Assembly (NCBI GenBank): GCA_964467705.1
Contig: CAYXUZ010000172.1
Span: 1-13,672 of the forward strand
Source: CAADGU01 sp964467705
Lineage (GTDB): Bacteria; Chloroflexota; Anaerolineae; Promineifilales; Promineifilaceae
Direction: 5' to 3'
DNA length: 13,672 bases
Shown: positions 6,670 to 13,410 of the stretch, in pieces
How positions within the stretch are numbered: position 1 is the stretch's first letter
Layout of the letters: every line of letters begins with the position of its first letter
Position numbers and translations under genes: made by a program
The notes under the pieces: model-generated
What the model was told of the DNA's origin: nothing
What the model saw: only the letters and a program-made list of their open reading frames with translations
The model's database searches: none

Positions 6670-7927
6670 CGAAAATGAAACACGAATTGCCGCCTTACGT
6701 CAGGCTCTGGCTCTGGCGGCGGATAACCACGCCTTGCGGCTGATGCTGGCGGAGTTGTTGCAGGCAGATGGGCAACTGGCAGCGGCCGTAACCGAATTTG
6801 ATGCGTTGTTGCAGGCCAACAGCCTGGACAAAGGCAAACTGGTATCGGTGGGGCTGTTGGCACTGCAAGTAGACAATCTGGATGTGGCCGAGCGGTGTTT
6901 ACAAACGGCCGTGCGCCTGAGCCTGATTGAAGGTGTGGCCTCCTTACGCACGGAGATAGAAGCCCGCCGCGCCGCGCAAGGTTTCTTCCGCATCGCCCAA
7001 CCCGTCGGTGACGCTACCCCTACCATGAGCGACCTGGATACTTTGGTGGACACGGCCGTCATTCGCTTTGCCGATGTCGGTGGGTTGGAAGATGTCAAAA
7101 AGGTGATTCACAAACTGATCATCTTGCCTTTGTTGCGGCCAGAGGTTTATCAGAAGTACGGCCGTCGTTCCGGCGGTGGTGTCCTCATGTATGGGCCGCC
7201 CGGTTGTGGCAAAACGATGCTGGCACGGGCCACAGCCGGCGAGTGCCAGTTACCCTTCGTCAACATACGCATTGAAGATATCCTCGACCCCTACCTGGGT
7301 GTTAGTGAACGTAACCTGCACGCCGCTTTTGAGTACGGCCGTGCCAACGCCCCCTGTGTCCTCTTCATTGACGAATTAGACGCTCTCGCCTTTGCCCGTC
7401 GTAAATACACCGGCAGCACCGGGCGTGCCCTGGTTGACCAGATATTGCAAGAACTGGACGCGATTGGCGCGGAGAATGATAATGTCCTGATTCTGGCGGC
7501 TACCAATGCCCCTTGGGACATTGACGATGCCCTGATGCGCCCTGGCCGTTTTGATCGCCGCCTGTTTGTACCACCGCCTGACCAGCCCGCTCGCCAACGC
7601 ATTTTGGAAATCATGCTGCAAGACATCCCCACCAGCCGGTTGGATTTGAAACAACTGGCGACGAGCACACCCCTCTTTAGCGGCGCAGATTTACGGGCAT
7701 TGGTAGATACGGCCGTTGACCAGGTCATTGACGAAGCCCTTCTGTCTGAAACAGAGCCACCGCTGACGATGAATCACTTACAAACAGCCCTCACAACCCT
7801 ACGCCCTACCACTCTCGAATGGTTAGACCGCGCCCAAAACTACGTGGAGTTTGCCAATCAAGACAAACGTTATGAAGAAGTAGAAAAATTCCTGCGCTCA
7901 AAAGAGTTCCGCAAATGGCGTTCCTAA
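6662..7927 (+). CDS. AAA+ ATPase with TPR-like N-terminal domain
   Basis: A 421-residue classical AAA+ ATPase (FtsH/Cdc48/SpoVK-like fold). About 100 N-terminal residues form TPR-like helical repeats. The single AAA module spans about 135-390: Walker A GPPGCGKT (178-185), pore loop with Y211-L-G, Walker B LFIDELD (234-240), sensor 1 N282 in AATN, and arginine-finger region RPGRFDR (293-299), then the lid with SGADL. All elements for ATP hydrolysis and substrate threading are present. There is no peptidase domain, so it is a remodelling or unfolding enzyme rather than a protease by itself. The start is a GTG overlapping the upstream TPR gene by 8 bp, with AGGAG ten bases before it. The context suggests it is recruited to the membrane by the two TPR proteins, possibly through TPR-TPR contacts; this is inference. 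Confidence 0.92.
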   Translation: MSSENETRIAALRQALALAADNHALRLMLAELLQADGQLAAAVTEFDALLQANSLDKGKLVSVGLLALQVDNLDVAERCLQTAVRLSLIEGVASLRTEIEARRAAQGFFRIAQPVGDATPTMSDLDTLVDTAVIRFADVGGLEDVKKVIHKLIILPLLRPEVYQKYGRRSGGGVLMYGPPGCGKTMLARATAGECQLPFVNIRIEDILDPYLGVSERNLHAAFEYGRANAPCVLFIDELDALAFARRKYTGSTGRALVDQILQELDAIGAENDNVLILAATNAPWDIDDALMRPGRFDRRLFVPPPDQPARQRILEIMLQDIPTSRLDLKQLATSTPLFSGADLRALVDTAVDQVIDEALLSETEPPLTMNHLQTALTTLRPTTLEWLDRAQNYVEFANQDKRYEEVEKFLRSKEFRKWRS

Positions 7928-7950
7928 TCGTTTTGGTCAAATGAAAAGGT

Positions 7951-7956
7951 TATAAT
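7951..7956 (+). promoter_or_regulatory. TATAAT -10 box for a probable leaderless transcript
   Basis: A perfect TATAAT ends six bases before the ATG at 7963. Transcription would normally begin about seven bases after the box, at or next to the A of the start codon. No Shine-Dalgarno fits between them. No good -35 hexamer is seen at 16-18 bases. Leaderless translation is therefore a reasonable reading. The box lies in the 35-bp gap after the AAA+ gene, so the following gene can be transcribed on its own. Confidence 0.5.
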
Positions 7957-7962
7957 TTCCCC

Positions 7963-8463
7963 ATGAAAATTTTGCAGCGTATGGGTGTGCTCCCCTATTT
8001 ATTATTGGGGCTTGGCCTGTTCTTCATTGGTTTTGTGGCTCTGGAATATGTGGTCAACAATTTCTGGCCCATTGATACCAACCGGCTCGACCTGGTGCGG
8101 GCCACCGCTCTGGATCGGGTGGACGCGGCTAGTTTGTTGGAAGCGGCCAACAATGAACTCATCCTCGTATTTCTGGCAACCATCATGTTAATGGCGACGG
8201 GGCTGGTGCTGCCGTTTGCCTATTTTTTGAATAAACGGTTCGGCCATTATGCCGATGAACGTTTTGGGGCATCTACTTCTACGCCGTTTCTGGTGGTATT
8301 GCGGCAATCTATGGGGGCGGGGTTTTGGGCGGCGTTTTGTATCTGGCTGCAAATGAACCGCGCTTTTGGCATTGCTGCTGCGCTGTTGGTGGCCGGCGTC
8401 CTTATTTTGTTTGAATTACTGCTGCAAATTCGCACCAGAGCAGCGGCCGTGGGGAATACGTAA
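7963..8463 (+). CDS. Four-helix integral membrane protein, unknown function
   Basis: A 166-residue protein with four predicted membrane helices at about 11-34, 65-87, 106-124 and 130-153. A polar loop of about 30 residues follows the first helix (DTNRLDLVRATALDRVDAAS). It has no motif I recognise and is not visibly related to the duplicated membrane proteins upstream: it lacks SLQE, RPWR and NGRRL. It begins with MKILQRMG straight after a TATAAT box. It may be an accessory to the AAA+/TPR operon or an independent gene. The final codons and the TAA stop lie at the edge of a GTAATC-type repeat, which may have reshaped the C-terminus. The gene is free of the ACGGCCGT octamer, with one GCGGCCGT variant near its end. 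Confidence 0.8.
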   Translation: MKILQRMGVLPYLLLGLGLFFIGFVALEYVVNNFWPIDTNRLDLVRATALDRVDAASLLEAANNELILVFLATIMLMATGLVLPFAYFLNKRFGHYADERFGASTSTPFLVVLRQSMGAGFWAAFCIWLQMNRAFGIAAALLVAGVLILFELLLQIRTRAAAVGNT

Positions 8464-8537
8464 TCGGTTATCCGTAATCGGTCAAGGGTCATTACCCCCT
8501 CACCTTGTCACCCTCTCACCCACCCCATCTCCTCCCA
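8459..8537. repeat. Short GTAATC repeat copy and C-rich convergent spacer
   Basis: The first part, 8459-8484, is a truncated copy of the GTAATCC family (GTAATCGG, TTATCC, GTAATCGG). It supplies the TAA stop of the membrane gene. The rest, about 8485-8537, is a C-rich stretch with repeated CTCACC/TCACCC units up to the sbcC stop codon. The genes on both sides converge here. No clear hairpin with a T-tract is seen, so termination by this region is unproven. Confidence 0.6.
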
Positions 8538-11519
8538 TCAAACCACCTCAATCACCGAACCAGACGGCCGTTTCTCCACCTGGATGCGCGTGGGGAAGGC
8601 GTCGCGTAGTTCGTCAATGTGGGTGATGACCAGGATGACCTGGAAGTCGTTTTGAATGGTGTTGATCGCCTCGATGAGCCGCTGGCGGCCCTGGGGGTCC
8701 TGGCTGCCAAAGCCTTCGTCAATCACCAGCGTTTGCAGCCGCGCCCCGGCCCGTTTGGCAAGCAGTTGGGAAAGCGCCAGCCGGATGGCAAAGTTGACCC
8801 GGAACTGTTCACCGCCGCTGAAATTGTCATACGGCCGTTCGCCCGCATTGTCCTGAATCCGAATATCCAGCGTCTCGCGCATCACCTCATTGCTCTTGTT
8901 TTGGCGCTGCGTGGGGAAGCTGACCCGCATTTCGCCGCCGGTCAGCCGTTCCAACAGGTCGTTGGCGTGTTCTTCAATGGCCGGGATGGCCTGCTCGATC
9001 AACAGCGCCTGCACCCCTTCGCGGCCAAACGCCTTTTCCAATGTTTTCCAGCGCTGGATTTGCTCTGTTTGTATCACGCGGTCGGACGTCAGACGAGTGC
9101 GGCGGTCGCGCTGGTCGGCCAGCACCGCCAATCGGTTTTGGGCAATGCCCACCTGGCGGTTGGCCTCGTTCCCCTCTTCACGCATGCGGAATACCTCATC
9201 TTCCACGCGGCGCAGGTCAGCACCGTCGGCGGTGAGGGTTTCCAGTTCGGTCACGGCCGTCTCCACCTGCTGCTGAAAATCGGCTACCGTCTGCTGCTGG
9301 TTGGCAATCTGTGCAGCCAATTCCGTCAGCGCGGCTTCCAATGGAGCAACGGCGGCCTGTACTCTGGCGAGCTGCTGCTGCTTTTCAGGGGCATCGGCCT
9401 GTTCGTCGCGGGCGGTGCGGGCGGCGGCATGGGCAGCCGGGTCATAGCCAACGGCCGTGACCTGCGCATCCAGTTCCGCCAATGCCTGCTGTGCGGCGGC
9501 GTCAAAATCTGCGGCAGCCAATCGCCGGGCTACTTGCGCCAGTTCGGCCTGCCCGGTTTGCTGCCACTGGTCGGTCAGGCGGTCAATTTCGGCCAGACGC
9601 GCCTGCTGATTGGCGATCAGGCGCTCCGTTTCCTGCCGTTTTTTGTCCAGCGTGGCTTTCTGGCGCACGGCCGTTTCCAATGTGGCCACCTCTTTTTTGA
9701 GCGTATCCAGGGCGGCGGTATCGGTGACGGCCGTTTGCAGCGCGGCCAGTTGCACTGCACCATCGGTTTCCCATCCGGCCAGAGCGGTAGCAATTTCATC
9801 TAGTTTTGCCTGGGCGCGGGCTTTGCGGTCTTGTTGCGTTTGCTGCTGCTGTTCCAGTTTAGGCGACTGTTTGATGCGGGTATCCAACACGGCCACTTCT
9901 GCGGCCAATGCTTCAATGCGCTCCTTGTTGGCTTTGCCCTGCGCTTCCATCTCCTGCAATTCACCGTTGAGTTCGGCCAGCACTGTCTGGCGGTGATCGG
10001 CGGACAGCGGTTGGCCACAAAGCGGGCAATCGCCGCCGGTCTGGGCTTCCAACTGGCCGATGCGTTCGCGTTTTTGTTTGAACAGGTCGCGCAGGCGGGG
10101 CTGGTCGGCTTCCAACGTGTGTTTCTCGGCCAGGCAGAGGGAATACTTTTGATGTGTTTCGGACAGGGCGGCAATTTCGGCGGCAACGGCCGTCAACTCC
10201 TGTTCCGCTGCTGCCAGATTTTGGGAGACGGTGCTTTGCTCGGCGCGCATCTTGTCTATCTGGGCAGCGCGGGTTTGCAACTGCGCCAGTTCACGCTGTT
10301 GGGATTGGCGCTGCGCTTCAAGCTGGCTCAGTTCGGCGCGGTGTGTTTGCCATTGCTCTTCCTGGGCGGCAACGGCCGTGAGTTCATCTTGCACGGCCGT
10401 CAATTCCACCTGGGCAGCGGCCAATTGTGCGGCCACTTCTACCTTTTCGGCAGCAGCATTGGTCACGGCCGTTTGCTGATTTTCCAGTTCGCGCTGCCGT
10501 TGTTCCAGGCGGCTTTTTTCGGCGGCGATGGTCAGGTCATACGGCCGTCTGGCCTGCTGCAAGCGGTTGTATTCGTCCGCTTTGTTTTGCCATGCCTGCA
10601 CCTCCCGGTCGGCGGCCTGCCAGGCGGCGTAGGCGGCGGTGATGGTTTCGGCTTGGATGAGCACGGCCGTGTAGCTTTCCCGCTCCGCCTGCTGCCGCTG
10701 CTGCGCTTTGTGCAGGTCGGCCAGGGTGCGTTCGGCGCGGGCCAGGTTCGTTTTCAGGTTCTCGATGTTCTTTTTCTGCTGAGCGATGGCCGCTTCGGTG
10801 CGGCGCAATTCGTCGAATAACGCCTGTTTGTCAGCCAGGCGGGCGGCGATGGCGGCGTGTGCCTCTTGTGCGGCCGTTAATGCTGCTTGCCGCGCCTCTT
10901 CCTCGCCCAGTTCATTTTCAATTTCGCCCAGGGTGGCGTCCAGCAGCGCCAGTTGCCCTTCCGCCTGTTTGCGTCGTTCGCTGGCCGCTTCTTTGTACAC
11001 ATCCCATTCACCCAGGCCCAGCAGTTCGGCCAGGATTTCTTTGCGTTTGTTGGGGGTTTTGGTGGTGAATTCGTCGGCTTTGCCTTGCAGCAAAAAGCTG
11101 GCGTTGATGAAAGTGTCGTAATTCATGCGCAGCAGTTTTTCAATGGCCGCCTGTGTTTCGCGCACTTTGCTTTCCGTTAACGTTTTCCAACTGGATTCGC
11201 CGCCGCGCACATCCAGGTCGAGAGTGGTGGTTTTACCGTGTGGTTTGCGGCGGGTGACGCGGTAAACGCTGTTTTCCAGGGCGAAGGTGAAACGCACTTC
11301 AGCAGGCTGTTTATTGGCCGCCGCCCATTTATTGACCATGTCGTCATCCAGTTTGCTGCGGCTGCGGCCAAACAAGGCCCAAGTAATGCCATCGAGCAGG
11401 CTGGATTTGCCCGCGCCGTTGGCCCCAGCAATGCAGGCCAGGTGGATGTGGTCGAATTGGAGTACGGCCGTGTCCCGGTAGGAGAGGAAGTTGGTTAGTT
11501 CGAGTTTAAGTGGAATCAT
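8538..11519 (-). CDS. sbcC: SbcC/Rad50-type DNA repair ATPase
   Basis: A 993-residue SMC-like ATPase that normally pairs with the SbcD/Mre11 nuclease to process hairpins, DNA ends and double-strand breaks. The N-terminal ABC half has Walker A GANGAGKSS (32-40) and a Q-loop at Q145 (FLLQGK). Two long coiled-coil arms, at about 180-480 and 520-800, flank a zinc hook CPLC (C498, C501). The C-terminal half has the signature SGGEQ (from 901), Walker B LVIDEGFG (931-938) and the H-loop His967 in VITHIDEL. Everything needed for activity is present and the length is typical. The ATG has no obvious Shine-Dalgarno. No sbcD lies next to it: upstream is a divergent gene and downstream a convergent one. 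Thirteen ACGGCCGT octamers occur within it, the densest run in the window. Confidence 0.95.
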   Translation of the reverse strand: MIPLKLELTNFLSYRDTAVLQFDHIHLACIAGANGAGKSSLLDGITWALFGRSRSKLDDDMVNKWAAANKQPAEVRFTFALENSVYRVTRRKPHGKTTTLDLDVRGGESSWKTLTESKVRETQAAIEKLLRMNYDTFINASFLLQGKADEFTTKTPNKRKEILAELLGLGEWDVYKEAASERRKQAEGQLALLDATLGEIENELGEEEARQAALTAAQEAHAAIAARLADKQALFDELRRTEAAIAQQKKNIENLKTNLARAERTLADLHKAQQRQQAERESYTAVLIQAETITAAYAAWQAADREVQAWQNKADEYNRLQQARRPYDLTIAAEKSRLEQRQRELENQQTAVTNAAAEKVEVAAQLAAAQVELTAVQDELTAVAAQEEQWQTHRAELSQLEAQRQSQQRELAQLQTRAAQIDKMRAEQSTVSQNLAAAEQELTAVAAEIAALSETHQKYSLCLAEKHTLEADQPRLRDLFKQKRERIGQLEAQTGGDCPLCGQPLSADHRQTVLAELNGELQEMEAQGKANKERIEALAAEVAVLDTRIKQSPKLEQQQQTQQDRKARAQAKLDEIATALAGWETDGAVQLAALQTAVTDTAALDTLKKEVATLETAVRQKATLDKKRQETERLIANQQARLAEIDRLTDQWQQTGQAELAQVARRLAAADFDAAAQQALAELDAQVTAVGYDPAAHAAARTARDEQADAPEKQQQLARVQAAVAPLEAALTELAAQIANQQQTVADFQQQVETAVTELETLTADGADLRRVEDEVFRMREEGNEANRQVGIAQNRLAVLADQRDRRTRLTSDRVIQTEQIQRWKTLEKAFGREGVQALLIEQAIPAIEEHANDLLERLTGGEMRVSFPTQRQNKSNEVMRETLDIRIQDNAGERPYDNFSGGEQFRVNFAIRLALSQLLAKRAGARLQTLVIDEGFGSQDPQGRQRLIEAINTIQNDFQVILVITHIDELRDAFPTRIQVEKRPSGSVIEVV

Positions 11520-11530
11520 GGAAAATGGGA

Positions 11531-11567
11531 AATGGTCAATTGATAATTTTCAATTGACCATTGTCAA
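11531..11567. promoter_or_regulatory. Dyad and candidate promoter between sbcC and the EEP gene
   Basis: A 12-bp perfect inverted repeat pairs 11531-11542 (AATGGTCAATTG) with 11551-11562 in the divergent spacer. On the minus strand a perfect TTGACA (11567-11562) is followed, 16 bases later, by TATCAA (11545-11540), a plausible sigma70-type promoter for sbcC. The dyad overlaps this promoter, so it could be an operator. A plus-strand TTGACC at 11554-11559 with a weak -10 may serve the opposite gene. Confidence 0.4.
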
Positions 11568-11605
11568 TTTTTCAGGATTTTACCGGAAGTAAGGGATGGA
11601 TACGA

Positions 11606-12577
11606 ATGAATGAGAGAGGATGGGGGGTGGTCACGGCCGTGTATCTGGCTTTTATGGCACTCTGGTTTGGGTTGTGGTGGTGGGCGGCTGACCGCTTTTG
11701 GTGGCTGGTGATGGTAAACCGGGTTGTGCCTTATCTGTTTATACCCGCAGTAGTATTGGTCATAGTGTGGGGGATCAAACGGCGCTGGCGGCTGGCAGTT
11801 ATGGCAGCGCTCCCGCTGTTGATTTTTGTGTGGCTCTACCGGCCTTATCTATTGCCAGAAAGGAGCGAACCGGGCACGGCCGTGCTGCGGATAATGAGCT
11901 ATAACGTTCTCTTCAGCAACCAAAATCCGGAGGGCGTGGCTGCTGTCATTCAAGCATATGCACCCGATCTGGTCGCGCTGCAAGAAGTACGGCCGCGCAT
12001 GATGAAAGAGCTACAGCAGCGATTGGCAGCAGAGTTTCCCTATTCGTTAATGGGCACACCGAATGAGTATGGCACAACGGCCGTGTTCAGCCGCTATCCC
12101 TTCCTCGACCAGCAAATCATTGATTTAGGCGATGATCGTCCGGCAACGATGGTGGTAGTGGAGGTTGACGGGGAGCGGGTGGTGTTTACGGCCGTGCATC
12201 TACGCGCTTATGGGTTACGTTGGGTTCCCTGGTGGCAAATTCTGCAGGCCATCGGTGAGCGCACCCGGCTGCAAAATCGGCAAGCTGAGATTTTGCTGTC
12301 GGCGCTGGCGCAACAGGAGGGCATAGTCATTGTCGGTTGTGATTGTAACAGTAAGGAGAGTTCCAGTTCTTATCGGATGCTGGCGGAAAAACTGACCAAC
12401 GCGGCGCACAGCCACCCCACCCTCTCGCTACCCGGCGCATCACCCGACCGGAATTTGCAGCACATTGACTACATTTTGTACCAGGGAAACCTGGCGGCCA
12501 ACGGCACTTTTGTGATTCACGACAGCGGCGGCTCAGACCATCAGCCGGTTTTGGCTATTTTGGGATTAATTGAGTAA
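11606..12577 (+). CDS. Membrane-anchored endonuclease/exonuclease/phosphatase (EEP) family protein
   Basis: A 323-residue protein with three predicted N-terminal membrane helices at about 6-27, 32-57 and 62-80, followed by an EEP domain of the DNase I/sphingomyelinase/phosphatase superfamily. The catalytic set is complete: N100 (MSYNVL), E127 (LQEVRP), H198 (TAVHLR), D246 and N248 (GCDCNS, usually GDFN), D288 (HIDYIL) and D311-H312 (SDHQP). These residues bind Mg2+ and hydrolyse a phosphodiester or phosphomonoester; the substrate cannot be told from sequence. With three helices the catalytic domain should lie on the outer face if the N-terminus is inside, which favours a lipid or extracellular nucleic-acid substrate over a role with SbcC. 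This is inference. The ATG at 11606 is preceded by AAGGGA at nine bases. A TTG at 11561 is in frame but lies inside the dyad. Confidence 0.88.
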   Translation: MNERGWGVVTAVYLAFMALWFGLWWWAADRFWWLVMVNRVVPYLFIPAVVLVIVWGIKRRWRLAVMAALPLLIFVWLYRPYLLPERSEPGTAVLRIMSYNVLFSNQNPEGVAAVIQAYAPDLVALQEVRPRMMKELQQRLAAEFPYSLMGTPNEYGTTAVFSRYPFLDQQIIDLGDDRPATMVVVEVDGERVVFTAVHLRAYGLRWVPWWQILQAIGERTRLQNRQAEILLSALAQQEGIVIVGCDCNSKESSSSYRMLAEKLTNAAHSHPTLSLPGASPDRNLQHIDYILYQGNLAANGTFVIHDSGGSDHQPVLAILGLIE

Positions 12578-12612
12578 TGGGGTAATTTTGTAATTACCCC
12601 ATTACTCAATTA
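12567..12612. terminator. 21-bp perfect hairpin between convergent genes
   Basis: Positions 12567-12587 are the exact inverse of 12592-12612, with loop TTGT. The left arm contains the TAA stop of the EEP gene and the right arm ends one base before the stop triplet of the DUF302 gene. It has no G+C-rich stem with a T-tract, so it is not a textbook intrinsic terminator. Its position and symmetry still suit bidirectional termination or protection of both 3' ends. Confidence 0.6.
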
Positions 12613-12613
12613 G

Positions 12614-13009
12614 CTAATTCGCCAACGCCTCAGCCACGCGCTGCAAACGTTCTTTGGCGTCGCAGGCGACTTCGGTCAGGGCGGGGTTGTCTACCACGCC
12701 AAGCATAATTTCGGGATCAATGAGGCTCACCAGGACACGGCCGTCGGCCTCCTGCGCTACGGTCACGTTACACGGCAGCAGCAGCCCTACCTCCGGCGCG
12801 GCGGAGAGTGCTTTGTGCGCCAAAGGCGGATTACAGGCCCCCAGAATTTTGTACGGCCGAAAGTCCACGTCCAGCTTCTTCTTCAGCGTCGCCTGCACGT
12901 CAATTTCGGTGAGCACGCCAAAGCCTTCTTTTTGCAGTTCGGCGGTGACACGCTCGACGGCCGTGTCATAATCCATTTTCAAATAAACATTCATGCCTAA
13001 TGTGGTCAT
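12614..13009 (-). CDS. DUF302 family protein
   Basis: A 131-residue protein of the DUF302 family, whose biochemical role is not established. The family hallmarks are present: YKILGACNPPLAHKAL (53-68) with C59, and GLLLPCNV (75-82) with C80, followed by a C-terminal alpha/beta segment (SLIDPEIML). The two conserved cysteines could serve redox or metal-related chemistry; this is inference. The ATG at 13009 is preceded by GAGGAG with about seven bases of spacing; an in-frame Met six residues in (MNVYLK) is a less likely alternative. It follows the rhodanese gene on the same strand after 50 bp, and the two are probably co-transcribed. Two ACGGCCGT octamers lie inside. Confidence 0.88.
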   Translation of the reverse strand: MTTLGMNVYLKMDYDTAVERVTAELQKEGFGVLTEIDVQATLKKKLDVDFRPYKILGACNPPLAHKALSAAPEVGLLLPCNVTVAQEADGRVLVSLIDPEIMLGVVDNPALTEVACDAKERLQRVAEALAN

Positions 13010-13021
13010 GTTTTTGCTCCT

Positions 13022-13057
13022 CGTAGTGCGTAGTGCGTGACACGCACCACGTACTGC
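13022..13057. repeat. Imperfect inverted repeat between rhodanese and DUF302 genes
   Basis: The 18-base arms 13022-13039 and 13041-13057 (CGTAGTGCG-rich against CACGTACTGCG-rich) pair at about 15 positions with almost no loop. The arms contain an internal direct repeat, GTAGTGC twice. The element fills most of the 50-bp intergenic gap. It may modulate expression of the second gene in the pair, but nothing shows this directly. Confidence 0.5.
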
Positions 13058-13059
13058 GC

Positions 13060-13410
13060 TTACTTCACTTTGCCTGCTTTGGTAGACAATCCCTGTTTGG
13101 CCCAGGCGTTCATGCCACCTTTGACGTTCACGGCCGTGAACCCGGCATTTTGCAATTGGCGCGTGGCCCGTTTGCTGCGGCTACCGGATTGACAAATGCA
13201 GATGATTTCCCGGTTCTTGGATAATTTACCAAAACGTTCCTCTAATTTCTCCAGGGGAATGGAATCTGCGCCGTTGATGTGGCCATTGCGGTATTCGGTG
13301 GTGGTGCGCACATCTACCAGGATGGGGCCGGGCTTTTGCCGCAGCTTATCTTGCAGTTCGGTGACGGTGATGGTGGGAACAGTGCCAAACAGATTCTTCC
13401 AGATGCTCAT
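13060..13410 (-). CDS. Single-domain rhodanese-like sulfurtransferase
   Basis: A 116-residue rhodanese domain, the normal size for single-domain members such as GlpE or PspE. LVDVRTTTEYRNGHINGA (31-48) is the CH2A-type motif and C73 in CQSGSR (73-78) is the catalytic persulfide-forming cysteine with its six-residue active loop. A second cysteine, C71, is two residues before it. The WKNLFG N-terminus is not a signal peptide, so it is probably cytosolic. GAGGA six to seven bases before the ATG supports the start. Being upstream of a DUF302 gene with conserved cysteines suggests a shared role in sulfur trafficking or thiol redox, which is inference. Confidence 0.92.
   Translation of the reverse strand: MSIWKNLFGTVPTITVTELQDKLRQKPGPILVDVRTTTEYRNGHINGADSIPLEKLEERFGKLSKNREIICICQSGSRSKRATRQLQNAGFTAVNVKGGMNAWAKQGLSTKAGKVK

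Larger units (their letters stand above)
650..13137. repeat. Highly iterated palindrome ACGGCCGT (about 42 copies across the window)
   Basis: Copies begin at 650, 958, 1043, 1606, 1727, 1859, 2330, 2768, 2828, 3465, 3752, 4041, 4249, 4814, 5324, 5348, 5595, 6905, 7052, 7158, 7335, 7709, 8564, 8831, 9253, 9451, 9667, 9727, 10186, 10372, 10393, 10465, 10541, 10663, 11464, 11633, 11876, 12077, 12188, 12737, 12957 and 13130, counted by eye. That is about one per 325 bp, while base composition alone would give fewer than one in the whole window. All lie inside genes. They are read in three frames, as Thr-Ala-Val, as X-Gly-Arg or as Arg-Pro. The pattern recalls HIP1 of cyanobacteria. Confidence 0.9.

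Noticed and set aside
8619..10820. Long plus-strand open frames (394 and 329 codons) opposite sbcC
   Set aside because: They mirror GC-rich coiled-coil codons of sbcC and show no domains; the SbcC motifs are on the minus strand from end to end.
11561..11605. TTG start for the EEP gene
   Set aside because: It lies inside the dyad with no ribosome binding site; the ATG at 11606 has AAGGGA nine bases upstream and begins just before the first membrane helix.
11606..12577. EEP nuclease as a replacement partner for SbcC
   Set aside because: Three N-terminal membrane helices probably place the domain outside the cytoplasm, and the genes are divergent with no shared operon.
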